Below, in pieces: positions 55,431 through 64,000 of a DNA stretch of 64,000 bases. Numbering within the stretch: position 1 is the first letter of the stretch; every line of letters starts with the position of its first letter. The notes under the pieces are model-generated. The model ran no database searches. It was not told the origin of the DNA and was given only the letters and a program-made list of their open reading frames with translations. This DNA is from DASWJZ01 sp963805325 (lineage in GTDB: Bacteria > Pseudomonadota > Alphaproteobacteria > Rhizobiales > Afifellaceae): NCBI GenBank assembly GCA_963805325.1, contig CAWDTS010000001.1:124001-188000 (forward strand), in the 5' to 3' direction. The translations under genes and the position numbers were made by a program.

Positions 55431-56831
55431 GTGCGTTATGTGTCGACCCGGGGCGAAGCGCCGGCGCTCGGATTTCGCGACGTCGTGCTCGCGGGGCTGG
55501 CGCGCGATGGCGGGCTCTACCTCCCCGAGACGTGGCCGACGCTCACAAAGCGCGAGATCTCGGCGCTCGCCGGCCTCTCCTACCCAGATGCGGCGTTTCG
55601 TATCATCAGCCTCTTTTCCGGCGGCGAGATTTCCGACGCGGCGCTGAAGCGGATGATCGCGGAAGCCTACGCGACCTTCCGCCACGCTGCGGTCGCGCCG
55701 CTCGTACAGATCGGGCCGAACCATTTCCTGCTTGAGCTCTTTCACGGGCCGACGCTCGCCTTCAAGGACCTGGCGATGCAGTTCCTCGCCCGTTTGATGG
55801 ACCACGTACTTGCCGAGCGCGGCGAGCGCGCAACGATCGTCGGTGCGACGTCGGGCGACACCGGAGGCGCGGCGATCGAGGCGTTCCGCGGACGAGGCCG
55901 CACCGACATCGCGATCCTCTTCCCCGACGGGCGCGTGTCGCCGGTGCAGCGGCGGCAGATGACGACGGCGCGCGAAAAGAACGTCCAGGCGATCGCCATC
56001 GAAGGCAATTTCGACGACTGCCAGGCGCTGGTGAAGGCGATGTTCGGCGACTCCCGCTTCCGCGAGCGCGTAAAGCTCTCCGGCGTGAACTCCATCAACT
56101 GGGGCCGCATCGTCGCGCAGATCGTCTACTACTTCACCGCCGCGGTCTCGCTCGGCGCGCCGCATCGTCCCGTCTCCTTCACCGTGCCGACCGGCAATTT
56201 CGGCAATATCTTCGCCGGCTATGCGGCGAAGCAGATGGGCCTTCCAATCGAGCGGCTGGTCGTCGCGACGAACGTCAACGACATCCTCGACCGCACGCTG
56301 AAGACCGGCCGCTACGAGGTGCGCGGCGTAACGGCGACCTCCTCGCCCTCGATGGACATCCAGGTGTCGTCGAATTTCGAGCGGCTTCTGTTCGAGGTGG
56401 AGGATCGCGACGCCGAATCCGTGCGCGGCCTGATGGCGGGGCTGAACCAGTCGGGTGCCTTCACGCTCGGCCCGGGGGCGAAGCAGAAGCTCGCCACGGC
56501 CTTCGCATCGGACTCGGCCGACGAGGCTCAGACAGCGGCCGCCATCAAGCGCCTCTTCGGCGAGGACGGTATCCTCATCGACCCGCATAGCGCCGTCGGC
56601 GTCGCTGTAGCGGAGCGCCATCTCGGCACGGCTCCGATGGTGACGCTCGCGACCGCGCATCCGGCGAAGTTCCCCGACGCCGTCGAGGCGGCGGCCGGCA
56701 TCCGACCGGCGCTTCCCGACTGGGCGAACGCCATCATGACCCGCAAAGAATCCTACCGCACGCTTGCCGCCGACCTTGCCACGGTCGAGCAGGCGGTCGA
56801 GGCGGGAATCGTCGCAACCGAGCAGGCCTGA
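55431..56831 (+). CDS. thrC: Threonine synthase
   Basis: A 466-aa PLP enzyme converting O-phosphohomoserine to threonine. FHGPTLAFKDLAMQFLARLM contains the PLP Lys. IVGATSGDTGGAAIEAF, SGVNSINWGRIVAQIVYYF and TVPTGNFGNIFAGY are typical of the bacterial type. GTG start at 55431, preceded by GGGACGGAG. Its stop overlaps an ATG at 56831 by one base (TGATGA), so thrC and the M16 peptidase are coupled. Confidence 0.97.
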   Translation: MRYVSTRGEAPALGFRDVVLAGLARDGGLYLPETWPTLTKREISALAGLSYPDAAFRIISLFSGGEISDAALKRMIAEAYATFRHAAVAPLVQIGPNHFLLELFHGPTLAFKDLAMQFLARLMDHVLAERGERATIVGATSGDTGGAAIEAFRGRGRTDIAILFPDGRVSPVQRRQMTTAREKNVQAIAIEGNFDDCQALVKAMFGDSRFRERVKLSGVNSINWGRIVAQIVYYFTAAVSLGAPHRPVSFTVPTGNFGNIFAGYAAKQMGLPIERLVVATNVNDILDRTLKTGRYEVRGVTATSSPSMDIQVSSNFERLLFEVEDRDAESVRGLMAGLNQSGAFTLGPGAKQKLATAFASDSADEAQTAAAIKRLFGEDGILIDPHSAVGVAVAERHLGTAPMVTLATAHPAKFPDAVEAAAGIRPALPDWANAIMTRKESYRTLAADLATVEQAVEAGIVATEQA

Positions 56832-56852
56832 TGAGCGTCGAACTCTCCCGAC

Positions 56853-58112
56853 TTGAAGAACGGCATCACCGTCGTCACGCATCACATGCCACATCTGGAG
56901 AGCCTGGCGCTCGGCCTTTGGGTCGGCGCCGGCGCGCGTTCGGAGACGGAGCGCGAGCACGGCATCTCGCATCTTCTCGAGCACATGGCCTTCAAAGGCA
57001 CGACGCGGCGCAGCGCCCGCGACATCGCCGAGACGGTCGAAGCGGTCGGCGGCGAGATGAACGCGGAGACGGGCGTCGACCATACCAGCTACCATCTTCG
57101 CCTCCTGAAGGACGATCTGCCGCTCGGCCTCGACGTGCTTGGCGACGTCATCTCCGATCCGCTTCTCGACGCGGAGGAGCTGGAGCTTGAGCAGCATGTC
57201 ATCCTGCAGGAGATCGGCGCCGCGCACGACGTGCCGGAAGAATGGGTGTTCGATCTTTTCCAGGAGGCGGCCTTTCCCGGCCAGCCGATCGGCCGCAGCG
57301 TGCTCGGCACGCCGGACTCGGTTCGTTCGCATACCCCGGACGATTTGAAGCATTTCCTCGACACGCATTATTGCGGGCCGCAGATCGTGATCGCGGCGGC
57401 TGGAAATCTCGATCACGCCGAGGTCGTGCGGCGCGGTGAGGAGCATCTCGGGAAGCTCCCGGATCGCAAGCCGGGGCCGGTGGAGCCCGCCCGCTACAAG
57501 GGCGGCGAGCGGAAAGAGGGGCGTGCGCTGAAGGAGGCCCAGCTTCTGCTCGGCTTCCCAGCACCGAGCTATCTCGACGATTCCTTCACGACCGAGCACC
57601 TCTTCTCCGCCATCCTCGGCGGCGGCATGGCATCACGCCTCTTCCAGGAGGTGCGCGAGGAACGCGGCCTTTGCTATTCCATCTATTCCTTCTATTGGCC
57701 CTTCCTCGATAGCGGCGTCTTCGGCATCCAGGCGGCTACCTCGGAGGACGACGTCGCAGAGCTTGTGAGCGTGGTGCTTGATGAGCTGCGCAAGATGACC
57801 TACGGGGTGACGGCAGTCGAACTTGCGCGCGCCAAGGCGCAGATTCGCGCCGGTCTTCTGATGACGCTCGAAAGTCCGATCACCCGCGCCGGCCAGATGG
57901 CGAGGCATATCCTCGTCCATGGCCGCCCGCTTTCGCTCGAAGAGATGATCGCGCGCGTCGATGCGGTGAACGAAGCCGGTCTCGCTGAAGTCGCCAAGCG
58001 CCTCCTCGCCAGCACGCCGACACTCGCCGCCATCGGCCCGTTGAAGCGGCTGCCCGACGTCGATGCGATCGCCGCCACGATGGCCGGGCAGAAGAGCGCG
58101 GTGGGCTGGTAG
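56853..58112 (+). CDS. M16 family zinc peptidase (mitochondrial processing peptidase-like)
   Basis: A 419-aa protein. ISHLLEHMAFKGTTRRSA has the inverted zinc motif HXXEH, and the downstream Glu is in EELELEQHVILQE. Full length for the family. The conserved N-terminus is split. MSVELSRL is read from ATG 56831, overlapping thrC, but the continuation KNGITVVTHHMPHLES is one frame over. Removing one base near 56855 joins them into a standard start, so an indel is likely. As written, translation would have to begin at TTG 56853. Confidence 0.87.
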   Translation: MKNGITVVTHHMPHLESLALGLWVGAGARSETEREHGISHLLEHMAFKGTTRRSARDIAETVEAVGGEMNAETGVDHTSYHLRLLKDDLPLGLDVLGDVISDPLLDAEELELEQHVILQEIGAAHDVPEEWVFDLFQEAAFPGQPIGRSVLGTPDSVRSHTPDDLKHFLDTHYCGPQIVIAAAGNLDHAEVVRRGEEHLGKLPDRKPGPVEPARYKGGERKEGRALKEAQLLLGFPAPSYLDDSFTTEHLFSAILGGGMASRLFQEVREERGLCYSIYSFYWPFLDSGVFGIQAATSEDDVAELVSVVLDELRKMTYGVTAVELARAKAQIRAGLLMTLESPITRAGQMARHILVHGRPLSLEEMIARVDAVNEAGLAEVAKRLLASTPTLAAIGPLKRLPDVDAIAATMAGQKSAVGW

Positions 58113-58114
58113 CG

Positions 58115-58699
58115 ATGGCTTTCCTGCGCGCGACGACGGCGCTCGATACGCCGGTCATTCCCGGTGATGGGCTCTTCCTGCGCATGCCGAGCCTCGCCGA
58201 CTACCCGTCCTGGGCGGCGCTTCGCGCCGAAAGCCGCGCCTTTTTGACGCCCTGGGAGCCGACGTGGCCGGCCGACGACCTGACGCGCACCGCGTTCCGC
58301 CGCCGCATCCGCCGCTACCACGCCGAGGTGCGGGAAGACCGCGCCTACCCGTTCTTCATCTTCCGCCAGAACGACTACGTACTTCTCGGCGGCCTCACCA
58401 TCTCGAACGTCACACGCGGCATGACGCAAACGGCGACGCTCGGCTACTGGATGGGCGAGCGTTACGCGGGGCGCGGCCACATGACGGCGGCCGTTCGTGC
58501 GGTCGCCCCCTTCGCCTTCGGCGCGCTTCGCCTGCACCGCCTAGAGGCGGCCTGCCTGCCGCATAACGGGGCGTCGATGCGGCTACTGGAGAACGTCGGC
58601 TTCCAGCGCGAGGGGCTGGCGCGCGGACTGGTCTGCATAAGTGGCCGCTGGCAGGACCATATCGTCTTTGCGCTGCTCTCTGACGACAGGTTGTCGTGA
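58115..58699 (+). CDS. GNAT acetyltransferase (RimJ/RimL-like)
   Basis: A 194-aa protein. FLTPWEPTW at the substrate side, LGYWMGERYAGRGHMTAAV for acetyl-CoA binding and LEAACLPHNGASMRLLENVG near the C-terminus identify the ribosomal-protein N-acetyltransferase-like subgroup. It starts 2 bp after the M16 gene and is probably in the thrC operon. The substrate is unknown. Confidence 0.88.
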   Translation: MAFLRATTALDTPVIPGDGLFLRMPSLADYPSWAALRAESRAFLTPWEPTWPADDLTRTAFRRRIRRYHAEVREDRAYPFFIFRQNDYVLLGGLTISNVTRGMTQTATLGYWMGERYAGRGHMTAAVRAVAPFAFGALRLHRLEAACLPHNGASMRLLENVGFQREGLARGLVCISGRWQDHIVFALLSDDRLS

Positions 58700-58818
58700 G
58701 GGGCGTTTTTCCCCGGAATTCCGCCTAGTTCGCCCTGTCTCCGCCCCATTTTGTCGGCTTGTGAACAGTTGCGGTGGGCATTACAGCTTGGCATTCGGTT
58801 CGATCCGGAGGTGGCGCG

Positions 58819-61698
58819 TTGCGCGCTGGACACATTCTCACGCGCATTCTCCTCGCCGTCGCCGCGATTTTCATTGTTGGCCGCGCTTACGCGCTCGACG
58901 CCGTCTCGCTCCAGGTCGATGACCCAGTCGTCGATCTCGGTGGCTCCTTCGATCGATATCAGAATCAGGGCGACCGCATCCAAGTGTCGACGGCGCCCGG
59001 CGCCGACGGCATCGTGCGACGCATCGAGGTGCCGGCGGAGAGCCCCGAAGGTGCTTCGGACTGGATCGTCTTCGCGCTTGCCAATCCGTCGGACGAGCAG
59101 CTCGAACGCCTGATCGTCGTGCCGCATTACAGGCTGGTCGGATCGGGACTGATCTGGCCGGACCTCGGGTGGGACCGGGTTCGCGCGGTGACGCCGAGCG
59201 AAGGCTTCGCGCCGGAGCGCGTGCCGAGCAGCGAGGCCGACATCTTCCGCATCACGCTCGACCCCGGCGCCATTGTCACCTACGTCGCCGAGCTCAGCGA
59301 CCCGTCGCTTCCGGAGATCCATCTCTGGCGCCCCGACGCCTACGAGAACATGGTCAACAGCTACACGCTCTATCGCGGCGTGGTGCTCGGAATCTCGGGA
59401 CTGCTGGCGCTCTTTCTGAGCGTTCTCTTCGTGGTCAAGGGAACGGCGATGTTCCCGGCTACCGCGGCGCTCGCCTGGGCGGTCTTCGCCTACATCTCCA
59501 TCGACTTCGGCTTCTGGAGCCGGGTCTTTCAAAGCACCAGCGGCCACATGGCGACGTCGCGTGCAGGCACCGAGGTGGTGCTTGCCGGCGCGCTTGTGGT
59601 CTTCCTCTACACCTACCTGCATCTCCACCGCTGGCATGTCCGCTACAGCCACGTCGCCGTGCTGTGGCTCGTCGGGCTGGCGCTCCTCGTTGGCGTGATC
59701 GCGATCGATCCAAGCGTCGCCGCCGGGATCGCACGGCTTTCGCTCGGACTGACGGCGGCCGTCGGCATCGGTGTCATACTGTGGCTCGCGATCCGCGGCT
59801 TCGACCGCGCGATCATGCTGATCCCCACGTGGATCGTGCTCGTCTTCTGGGTAGCGGCGGCATGGCTCGCGGTAACTGGCCGCATCGATCATTCCGTCGT
59901 GCAGCCGGCGCTGGCGGGCGGTCTGGTTCTGATCGTGATGCTGATCGCGTTCACGATCATGCAGCACGCCTTCGCCGGCGGCGCGATCGCGCAAGGGCTG
60001 ATCAGCGACGCGGAGCAGAAAGCGCTGGCGCTGGTCGGGGCCGGACATTCGATCTGGGACTGGGACGCGGCGCGTGACCGCATCGAGACGGGTCGCGAGA
60101 TCGAGCACGCGCTCGGTTTCAAGCGCGGCGCGCTCGACGGGCCGGCGCGCAACTGGCTCGGCATCATCCATCCGAGCGAGCGCGACCTCTTCCGCGCCAT
60201 GCTCGACGCCGTCGTCAACCAGCGGCGCGGCCGCATCAACCTCGATTTCCGCATGCGCGCGGAGGATGGCCACTTCCTGTGGTTCGCCATCCGCGCCCGC
60301 CCGATCGTCGGCTCCGATGGCGAGGTCATGCGCTGCTCCGGCACGATCGCCGACATCACCGACCAGAAGCTTGCCGAAGAGCGGCTGCTGCACGACGCCG
60401 TGCACGACAATCTGACCGGCCTGCCGAACCGGCAGATTCTGCTCGACCGCTTGGAGTTTGCGCTGACCCGGGCGCGGATCGAGCACATCGCCGCGCCGAC
60501 CGTCATCGTCTTCGACCTCGACAATTTCAAGGAAGTGAACGCCGGGTTCGGCCATTCGGTCGGCGATTCGGTTTTGCTCGCGCTGTCGCGGCGGGTGGTC
60601 AGGCTGCTTCCCCTGCAGGACACCCTGGCGCGTCTTCACGGCGATTCGTTCGCGCTCCTGGTTCTTTCGGAGACCGAGCAACCGGCGCTCGAGCAGTTCA
60701 CACGCGAGCTCGTGCGCACCATCAAGGCGGCGATCTCAATCGGCGACCACGATGTCTTCCTGACGGCTTCCGTCGGGATCGCTCCGTCCACCAATGAGGG
60801 AACGGCGGAGGAGCAGGTGCGGCATGCGGAGGCCGCAGTCTATCAGGCGAAGCGCTATGGCGGCGACTACATGCAGTTCTACGAGCCGGCCTTCGGCATG
60901 CGCAGCCGCCGCATCGACCTCGAAGGCGAGCTTCGGAAAGCGCTCGAAGCAGGCAACATCGACATCGTCTACCAGCCGATCGTGCGGCTCGAAGACAACT
61001 CGATCGCCGGCTTCGAGGCGCTGACGCGCTGGGAGCATCCGCTGCACGGACGCATCCCGCCGAGCGAATTCATCGCAGCGGCGGAGGAGAGCGGGCTGAT
61101 TGTGCAGCTCGGCCTCTATGTGCTCGAACATGCGGCGCGCGAGCTGGCCTCGTGGCAGAACGCGCTCGCCACCTCGCCGCTTCCCTTCGTGTCGATCAAC
61201 GTGTCGAGCCGGCAGCTCCTGCGCCACGACCTTCTGAACGACGTCAAGGCCGTGATCGCGCGGACCGGCGTCGCGCCGGAGACGCTGAAGCTGGAGATCA
61301 CCGAATCCCTGGTCATGCAGAACCCGGAATATTCCGCCAAGGTGCTCACGCGGCTGCGGGAGCTTGGCGCAGGACTCGCGCTCGACGATTTCGGGACGGG
61401 CTATTCGGCGCTCTCCTACCTGCAGCGCTTCCCCTTCGACACGATCAAGATCGACAAGAGCTTCGTGCGGCCAAACGGCTCGCCAGCGCGCGCCATTCTC
61501 TTGCGCTCCATCGTGACGCTCGCGCACGACCTCGGCATGGAAGTCGTGGCGGAGGGCGCGGAGACGGAGGCGGAGGTCGCGGAACTCACCGAGGCCGGAT
61601 GCGAATACGCGCAGGGCTTCGTCTATGGGCGGCCGATGTCGGCGCAAATGGTGCAGCAGATGGTGCGAAAACGCCCGGCGGTCGCGCGCGCCAGCTGA
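58819..61698 (+). CDS. Membrane PAS-GGDEF-EAL protein, c-di-GMP phosphodiesterase type
   Basis: 959 aa from TTG 58819, which has CGGAGGTG seven bases upstream (GTG 58774 would add 15 residues). Signal peptide; periplasmic beta-rich domain (to about residue 180); about seven membrane helices (to about 395); PAS (about 408-518, WDWDAARDRIETG); GGDEF (about 528-688); EAL (about 704-948). The GGDEF active site is degenerate, HGDSF at 607-611, so no diguanylate cyclase activity is expected. The EAL motifs are intact: GFEALTRWEHP, KLEITESLV, LDDFGTGYSALSYL and KIDKSFV. It probably degrades c-di-GMP in response to an envelope signal. Confidence 0.9.
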   Translation: MRAGHILTRILLAVAAIFIVGRAYALDAVSLQVDDPVVDLGGSFDRYQNQGDRIQVSTAPGADGIVRRIEVPAESPEGASDWIVFALANPSDEQLERLIVVPHYRLVGSGLIWPDLGWDRVRAVTPSEGFAPERVPSSEADIFRITLDPGAIVTYVAELSDPSLPEIHLWRPDAYENMVNSYTLYRGVVLGISGLLALFLSVLFVVKGTAMFPATAALAWAVFAYISIDFGFWSRVFQSTSGHMATSRAGTEVVLAGALVVFLYTYLHLHRWHVRYSHVAVLWLVGLALLVGVIAIDPSVAAGIARLSLGLTAAVGIGVILWLAIRGFDRAIMLIPTWIVLVFWVAAAWLAVTGRIDHSVVQPALAGGLVLIVMLIAFTIMQHAFAGGAIAQGLISDAEQKALALVGAGHSIWDWDAARDRIETGREIEHALGFKRGALDGPARNWLGIIHPSERDLFRAMLDAVVNQRRGRINLDFRMRAEDGHFLWFAIRARPIVGSDGEVMRCSGTIADITDQKLAEERLLHDAVHDNLTGLPNRQILLDRLEFALTRARIEHIAAPTVIVFDLDNFKEVNAGFGHSVGDSVLLALSRRVVRLLPLQDTLARLHGDSFALLVLSETEQPALEQFTRELVRTIKAAISIGDHDVFLTASVGIAPSTNEGTAEEQVRHAEAAVYQAKRYGGDYMQFYEPAFGMRSRRIDLEGELRKALEAGNIDIVYQPIVRLEDNSIAGFEALTRWEHPLHGRIPPSEFIAAAEESGLIVQLGLYVLEHAARELASWQNALATSPLPFVSINVSSRQLLRHDLLNDVKAVIARTGVAPETLKLEITESLVMQNPEYSAKVLTRLRELGAGLALDDFGTGYSALSYLQRFPFDTIKIDKSFVRPNGSPARAILLRSIVTLAHDLGMEVVAEGAETEAEVAELTEAGCEYAQGFVYGRPMSAQMVQQMVRKRPAVARAS

Positions 61699-61791
61699 CG
61701 CGGTCAGTCGCCGTTCGACTGCGTGTCTCGCCTGATCACTTTCTGGTTCATGACCTGTCCGACGACAGCTCCCGTTTCTCGGGATCATGCG

Positions 61792-62391
61792 CTAGGCGTG
61801 GCCGGCCTCGTCCGACAGCATGGCCGGCTCGATCCCGATCTTGGCGAGCGCGCGGCTGTATTTCGCGTCAATGTCGTCGTCGAAAAGGATGTCGCAATCG
61901 GCCTGGCTGTGCAGCCATCCGTTCGCCTGGATCTCGAGTTCGAGTTGTCCCGGCCGCCAGCCGGCGTAGCCCAGAGCAAGCAGCGCGCGGTCCGGCCCCC
62001 GCCCATCGGCGATGGCGCGCAGAATCTCCAGCGTCGCCGTCAGGCAGACACCCTCGGCGATCGGCAGCGTGGCGTTCTCAAGGAAGAAATCCGAAGAGTG
62101 AAGCACGAAGCCGCGCCCGGTCTCGACCGGTCCGCCGCGATGAACGCGCACATTGTCGACCCCGCCCGGCAGATCCGGCTCGTTGCTCGCCTGCACAACG
62201 TCGAGCTGGACAAGGAGCTCGCGGAAGCTCACGTCATCTGCCAGTTTGTTGATGACGATGCCCATGGCTCCGTCCCCGGAATGCGCGCACATGTAGACGA
62301 CGGAGCGGGCGAACCGCTTGTCGGCCATGCTGGGCATGGCGATCAGAAGCTGCCCGTCGAGGAAGCCTTGCGGTCGCGTGTGCTTCGTCAT
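61792..62391 (-). CDS. YqgE/AlgH family protein
   Basis: A 199-aa DUF179 protein. GFLDGQLLIAMPSMADKRFA, VVYMCAHSGDGAMGIVINK, VHRGGPVETGRGFVLHS and LGYAGWRPGQLELEI are the family blocks. The role is unknown; YqgE is often near transcription-related genes. ATG 62391 is chosen because it begins the conserved part. It is convergent with the EAL gene and divergent from the DsbD-N-like gene. Confidence 0.9.
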   Translation of the reverse strand: MTKHTRPQGFLDGQLLIAMPSMADKRFARSVVYMCAHSGDGAMGIVINKLADDVSFRELLVQLDVVQASNEPDLPGGVDNVRVHRGGPVETGRGFVLHSSDFFLENATLPIAEGVCLTATLEILRAIADGRGPDRALLALGYAGWRPGQLELEIQANGWLHSQADCDILFDDDIDAKYSRALAKIGIEPAMLSDEAGHA

Positions 62392-62485
62392 GCCACAGAT
62401 GCTACCAATCCCGTCCGAAGTTGGATAGGCGTTGAGGGCCACACTGCTCGCGACGCCGGCGCAGACTGAAACCAGGGCCGAATCC

Positions 62486-63285
62486 ATGTCCGCAACAGCG
62501 ATCCGCATCGCCCTTCTCGCCGCGTTTTCGCTGCCGAACGCAGCCTTGGCGGCCCATTCGGCGTGGACCGATGCAGACGTGGCGCAACTCCGCCTGCTCC
62601 TCGCCACGCCGGCGGGCGACGCCATCGCGGGCGGAATTGAGATCGTGCTCGAACCCGGCTGGTACACATACTGGCGTAATCCAGGCGAGGCCGGCGTTCC
62701 GCCGTTGTTCGATTTTTCAGGCTCGGAAAATGTCGCAAGCGTCGATGTGCGCTACCCTACCCCTTCGCGCCACGATGACGGCGCAACCGTCTCGCTCGTC
62801 TATACCGATCAGGTCGTCTTCCCGCTCGCGGTCGAGCCGCGCGATCCCAATCAACCTGTGACGCTGCGCCTGCAGGCGAGTTTCGGGGTGTGCAAAGACG
62901 TCTGCGTACCGACCCGCGCAACGCAGAAGTGGCGTCCTCGGCGGCGCCCGATCCACTCTCAGACGCGCGCATCGCGAGCTTCACGCCACGCGTGCCGCGC
63001 GCGGCGGAGCCCGGTCGCTTCGACATCGACGCCGTGAAGCCTGAAGAGAACGCGCTGCTGATCGACGTGCGCATGCCGGATTCCACTTACATGGACCTCT
63101 TCGCCGATCCGCCACAGGGATGGTTCATCGGTCAGCCATCTTTCGTCGAGCGCTCAGACGGCGTATCGCGTTACCGGCTACCGCTCGCCGGCCGTCCGGC
63201 CGACGCGCCGCTCAGCGGACAGACCTTCACCTTCGTCGCCGTCTCAGGCGGAGAAGCGATAGAGGAAGCTGTCGAGATACCCTGA
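62486..63285 (+). pseudogene. DsbD N-terminal-like exported thiol protein, frameshifted
   Basis: The first frame from ATG 62486 gives a signal peptide, LEPGWYTYWRNPGEAGVPP and FGVCKDVCVPT with the CxxxC pair of DsbD-alpha/ScsB-alpha domains. From about 62920 the continuation (EVASSAAPDPLSDARIASF ... PPQGWFIGQPSFV ... FTFVAVSGG) is in another frame to 63285. Adding one base near 62917-62925 gives about 266 aa, the usual rhizobial length. It is likely a periplasmic thiol-reductant carrier, lacking DsbD's membrane and C-terminal domains. One base missing in assembly is likely. Confidence 0.82.
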
Positions 63286-63339
63286 CTGCCACTTCGAGTA
63301 CGACCTCTCACCAGCATTGCCCCCAGAATGGAGACTTCA

Positions 63340-63825
63340 ATGAGCATTTCCGTCGGCGAAAAGATGCCGAAGGCCATCCTCTTCGAGCCCGGCGAAGGCG
63401 GGCCCGACAAGCTTTCCACCGACGATCTCTTCAAGGGACGCAAAGTCGTGCTGGTGGGCATGCCCGGCGCTTTCACGCCTACCTGTCATCAGCGGCACCT
63501 CCCGGGCTTCATCGAGAACCGCGACGCGATCCTCGCGAAGGGGGTTGACGAGATCGTCGTCATCGCCACCAACGACACGCATGTGCTGCGTGCCTGGGCG
63601 GAAGCGAGCGGCGGCAAAGGCAAGGTTCGCTTCGTCTCAGACGGCAATCTCGAGCTCATCACGCAGACCGGCCTCTCCTTCGACGGCTCGGGGACGGGCA
63701 TGGGCATACGGGCGCGCCGCTTCGCGATGATCGTCGACGACGGCGTGGTGACGACGGTCGCGGTCGAAGATACGCCGGGCCAGACGGCCGTCAGCTCGGC
63801 CGCGCAGATCCTGGAGCGGCTTTAA
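63340..63825 (+). CDS. Peroxiredoxin (Prx5-like redoxin)
   Basis: A 161-aa protein with the peroxidatic Cys in PGAFTPTCHQRHLPGF. It is the only cysteine in the sequence, so the protein is 1-Cys-like and needs an external thiol (glutathione, glutaredoxin or other) for recycling. ATG 63340 has GGAG at good spacing; ATG 63328 is an alternative. It follows the DsbD-N-like gene by 54 bp, but that protein is periplasmic and this one cytosolic. Confidence 0.92.
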   Translation: MSISVGEKMPKAILFEPGEGGPDKLSTDDLFKGRKVVLVGMPGAFTPTCHQRHLPGFIENRDAILAKGVDEIVVIATNDTHVLRAWAEASGGKGKVRFVSDGNLELITQTGLSFDGSGTGMGIRARRFAMIVDDGVVTTVAVEDTPGQTAVSSAAQILERL

Positions 63826-63840
63826 CCGCCAGATAGCCCC

Positions 63841-64000
63841 TCACCGCCCCTTCTTCAGGAACGGGGCCATGCCCTCCCGGGCGAGCACGTCGGCGCGCTC
63901 GTTCAGGTCGTGACCCGCGTGGCCACGCACCCAGCGCCAGTCGACGTCATGGCCCTCGGCAAGCCGCTCAAGCTCCATCCAGAGGTCGGCGTTCTTCACC
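63841..64000 (-). CDS. rnhA: Ribonuclease HI, C-terminal part (5' end off window)
   Basis: The visible 52 codons end in TGA at 63841-63843 and read VDWRWVRGHAGHDLNERADV then LAREGM, the conserved C-terminal RNase HI region. GHAGH supplies the catalytic-loop His and ERAD the last metal-binding Asp. The start lies beyond the right edge. It converges with the peroxiredoxin gene. Confidence 0.92.
   Translation of the reverse strand, partial: VKNADLWMELERLAEGHDVDWRWVRGHAGHDLNERADVLAREGMAPFLKKGR

Noticed and set aside
55410..60681. Long minus-strand frames opposite thrC/M16 and the EAL gene
   Set aside because: The plus-strand genes have full catalytic motifs; the opposite products are compositionally biased shadows.

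Overview
The window is a high-GC, gene-dense stretch of an alphaproteobacterial chromosome, most likely order Hyphomicrobiales (Rhizobiales). The evidence is a split b/b' atpIBEF'F operon, a CcrM-type methyltransferase with its C-terminal extension, a TIGR02301 protein, extensin-C and SleB-like wall proteins, a NadQ/NrtR-type NAD regulator with a TATACTC/GAGTATA operator before nadABC, and a two-domain glyS. I do not assign a genus. I saw no rRNA, tRNA, CRISPR array, insertion sequence or prophage. Both edges cut genes: a GT-C-like membrane protein on the left and rnhA on the right.

Layout. 0-5 kb: envelope genes. These are a GT-C-like protein, divergent GT2 plus GtrA, an extensin-C protein and an L,D-transpeptidase homologue that has lost its catalytic motif. 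4.9-9.6 kb: aroC, then a leftward run ygfZ > HD hydrolase > tyrosine-phosphatase-like > nadQ > histidine phosphatase. 9.7-18.8 kb: pyrC, a frameshifted flippase, small conserved proteins, NUDIX, the HMCES/YedK homologue, an ArsR-SRPBCC pair with two visible operators, an FAD dehydrogenase and fabI. 18.9-24 kb: a DUF2339 giant membrane protein, acuI and an MFS carrier. 24-36.6 kb: nadABC, ppdK, a SleB-like hydrolase, glyS (with two palindromic repeats translated in frame), a PA0069-type radical SAM protein and rnhB. 36.6-47 kb: the ATP synthase F0 operon with a clear sigma-70 promoter, smc, a DsbA-like protein, DUF721/DciA, mutY, a HAD hydrolase and ccrM. 47-53 kb: a lipoprotein gene, then a tandem glycine riboswitch controlling gcvT-gcvH-osmC-gcvPA-gcvPB. 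53-64 kb: a DMT carrier, a 2H phosphoesterase, a HAD hydrolase, thrC, an M16 peptidase, a GNAT, a PAS-GGDEF-EAL sensor, YqgE, a DsbD-N-like protein, a peroxiredoxin and rnhA.

How parts work together. NadQ at 6.6 kb probably represses nadABC at 24 kb through the palindrome at 24095-24115. Glycine is sensed by the riboswitch and sent to the cleavage system. The ArsR protein appears to repress itself and its SRPBCC partner.

Data-quality caution. Six otherwise well conserved genes carry seven internal single-base frameshifts: the flippase, a small membrane protein, arsR, smc (two), mutY and the DsbD-like gene. Two more, dsbA and the M16 peptidase, look shifted at the 5' end. One-base corrections restore full-length, family-typical proteins, so sequencing or assembly indels are the most economical explanation, although real decay cannot be excluded gene by gene. 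The most interesting biology is the dead L,D-transpeptidase next to an M15-like extensin-C protein, the repeat insertion inside glyS, and the NadQ operon with its remote operator.
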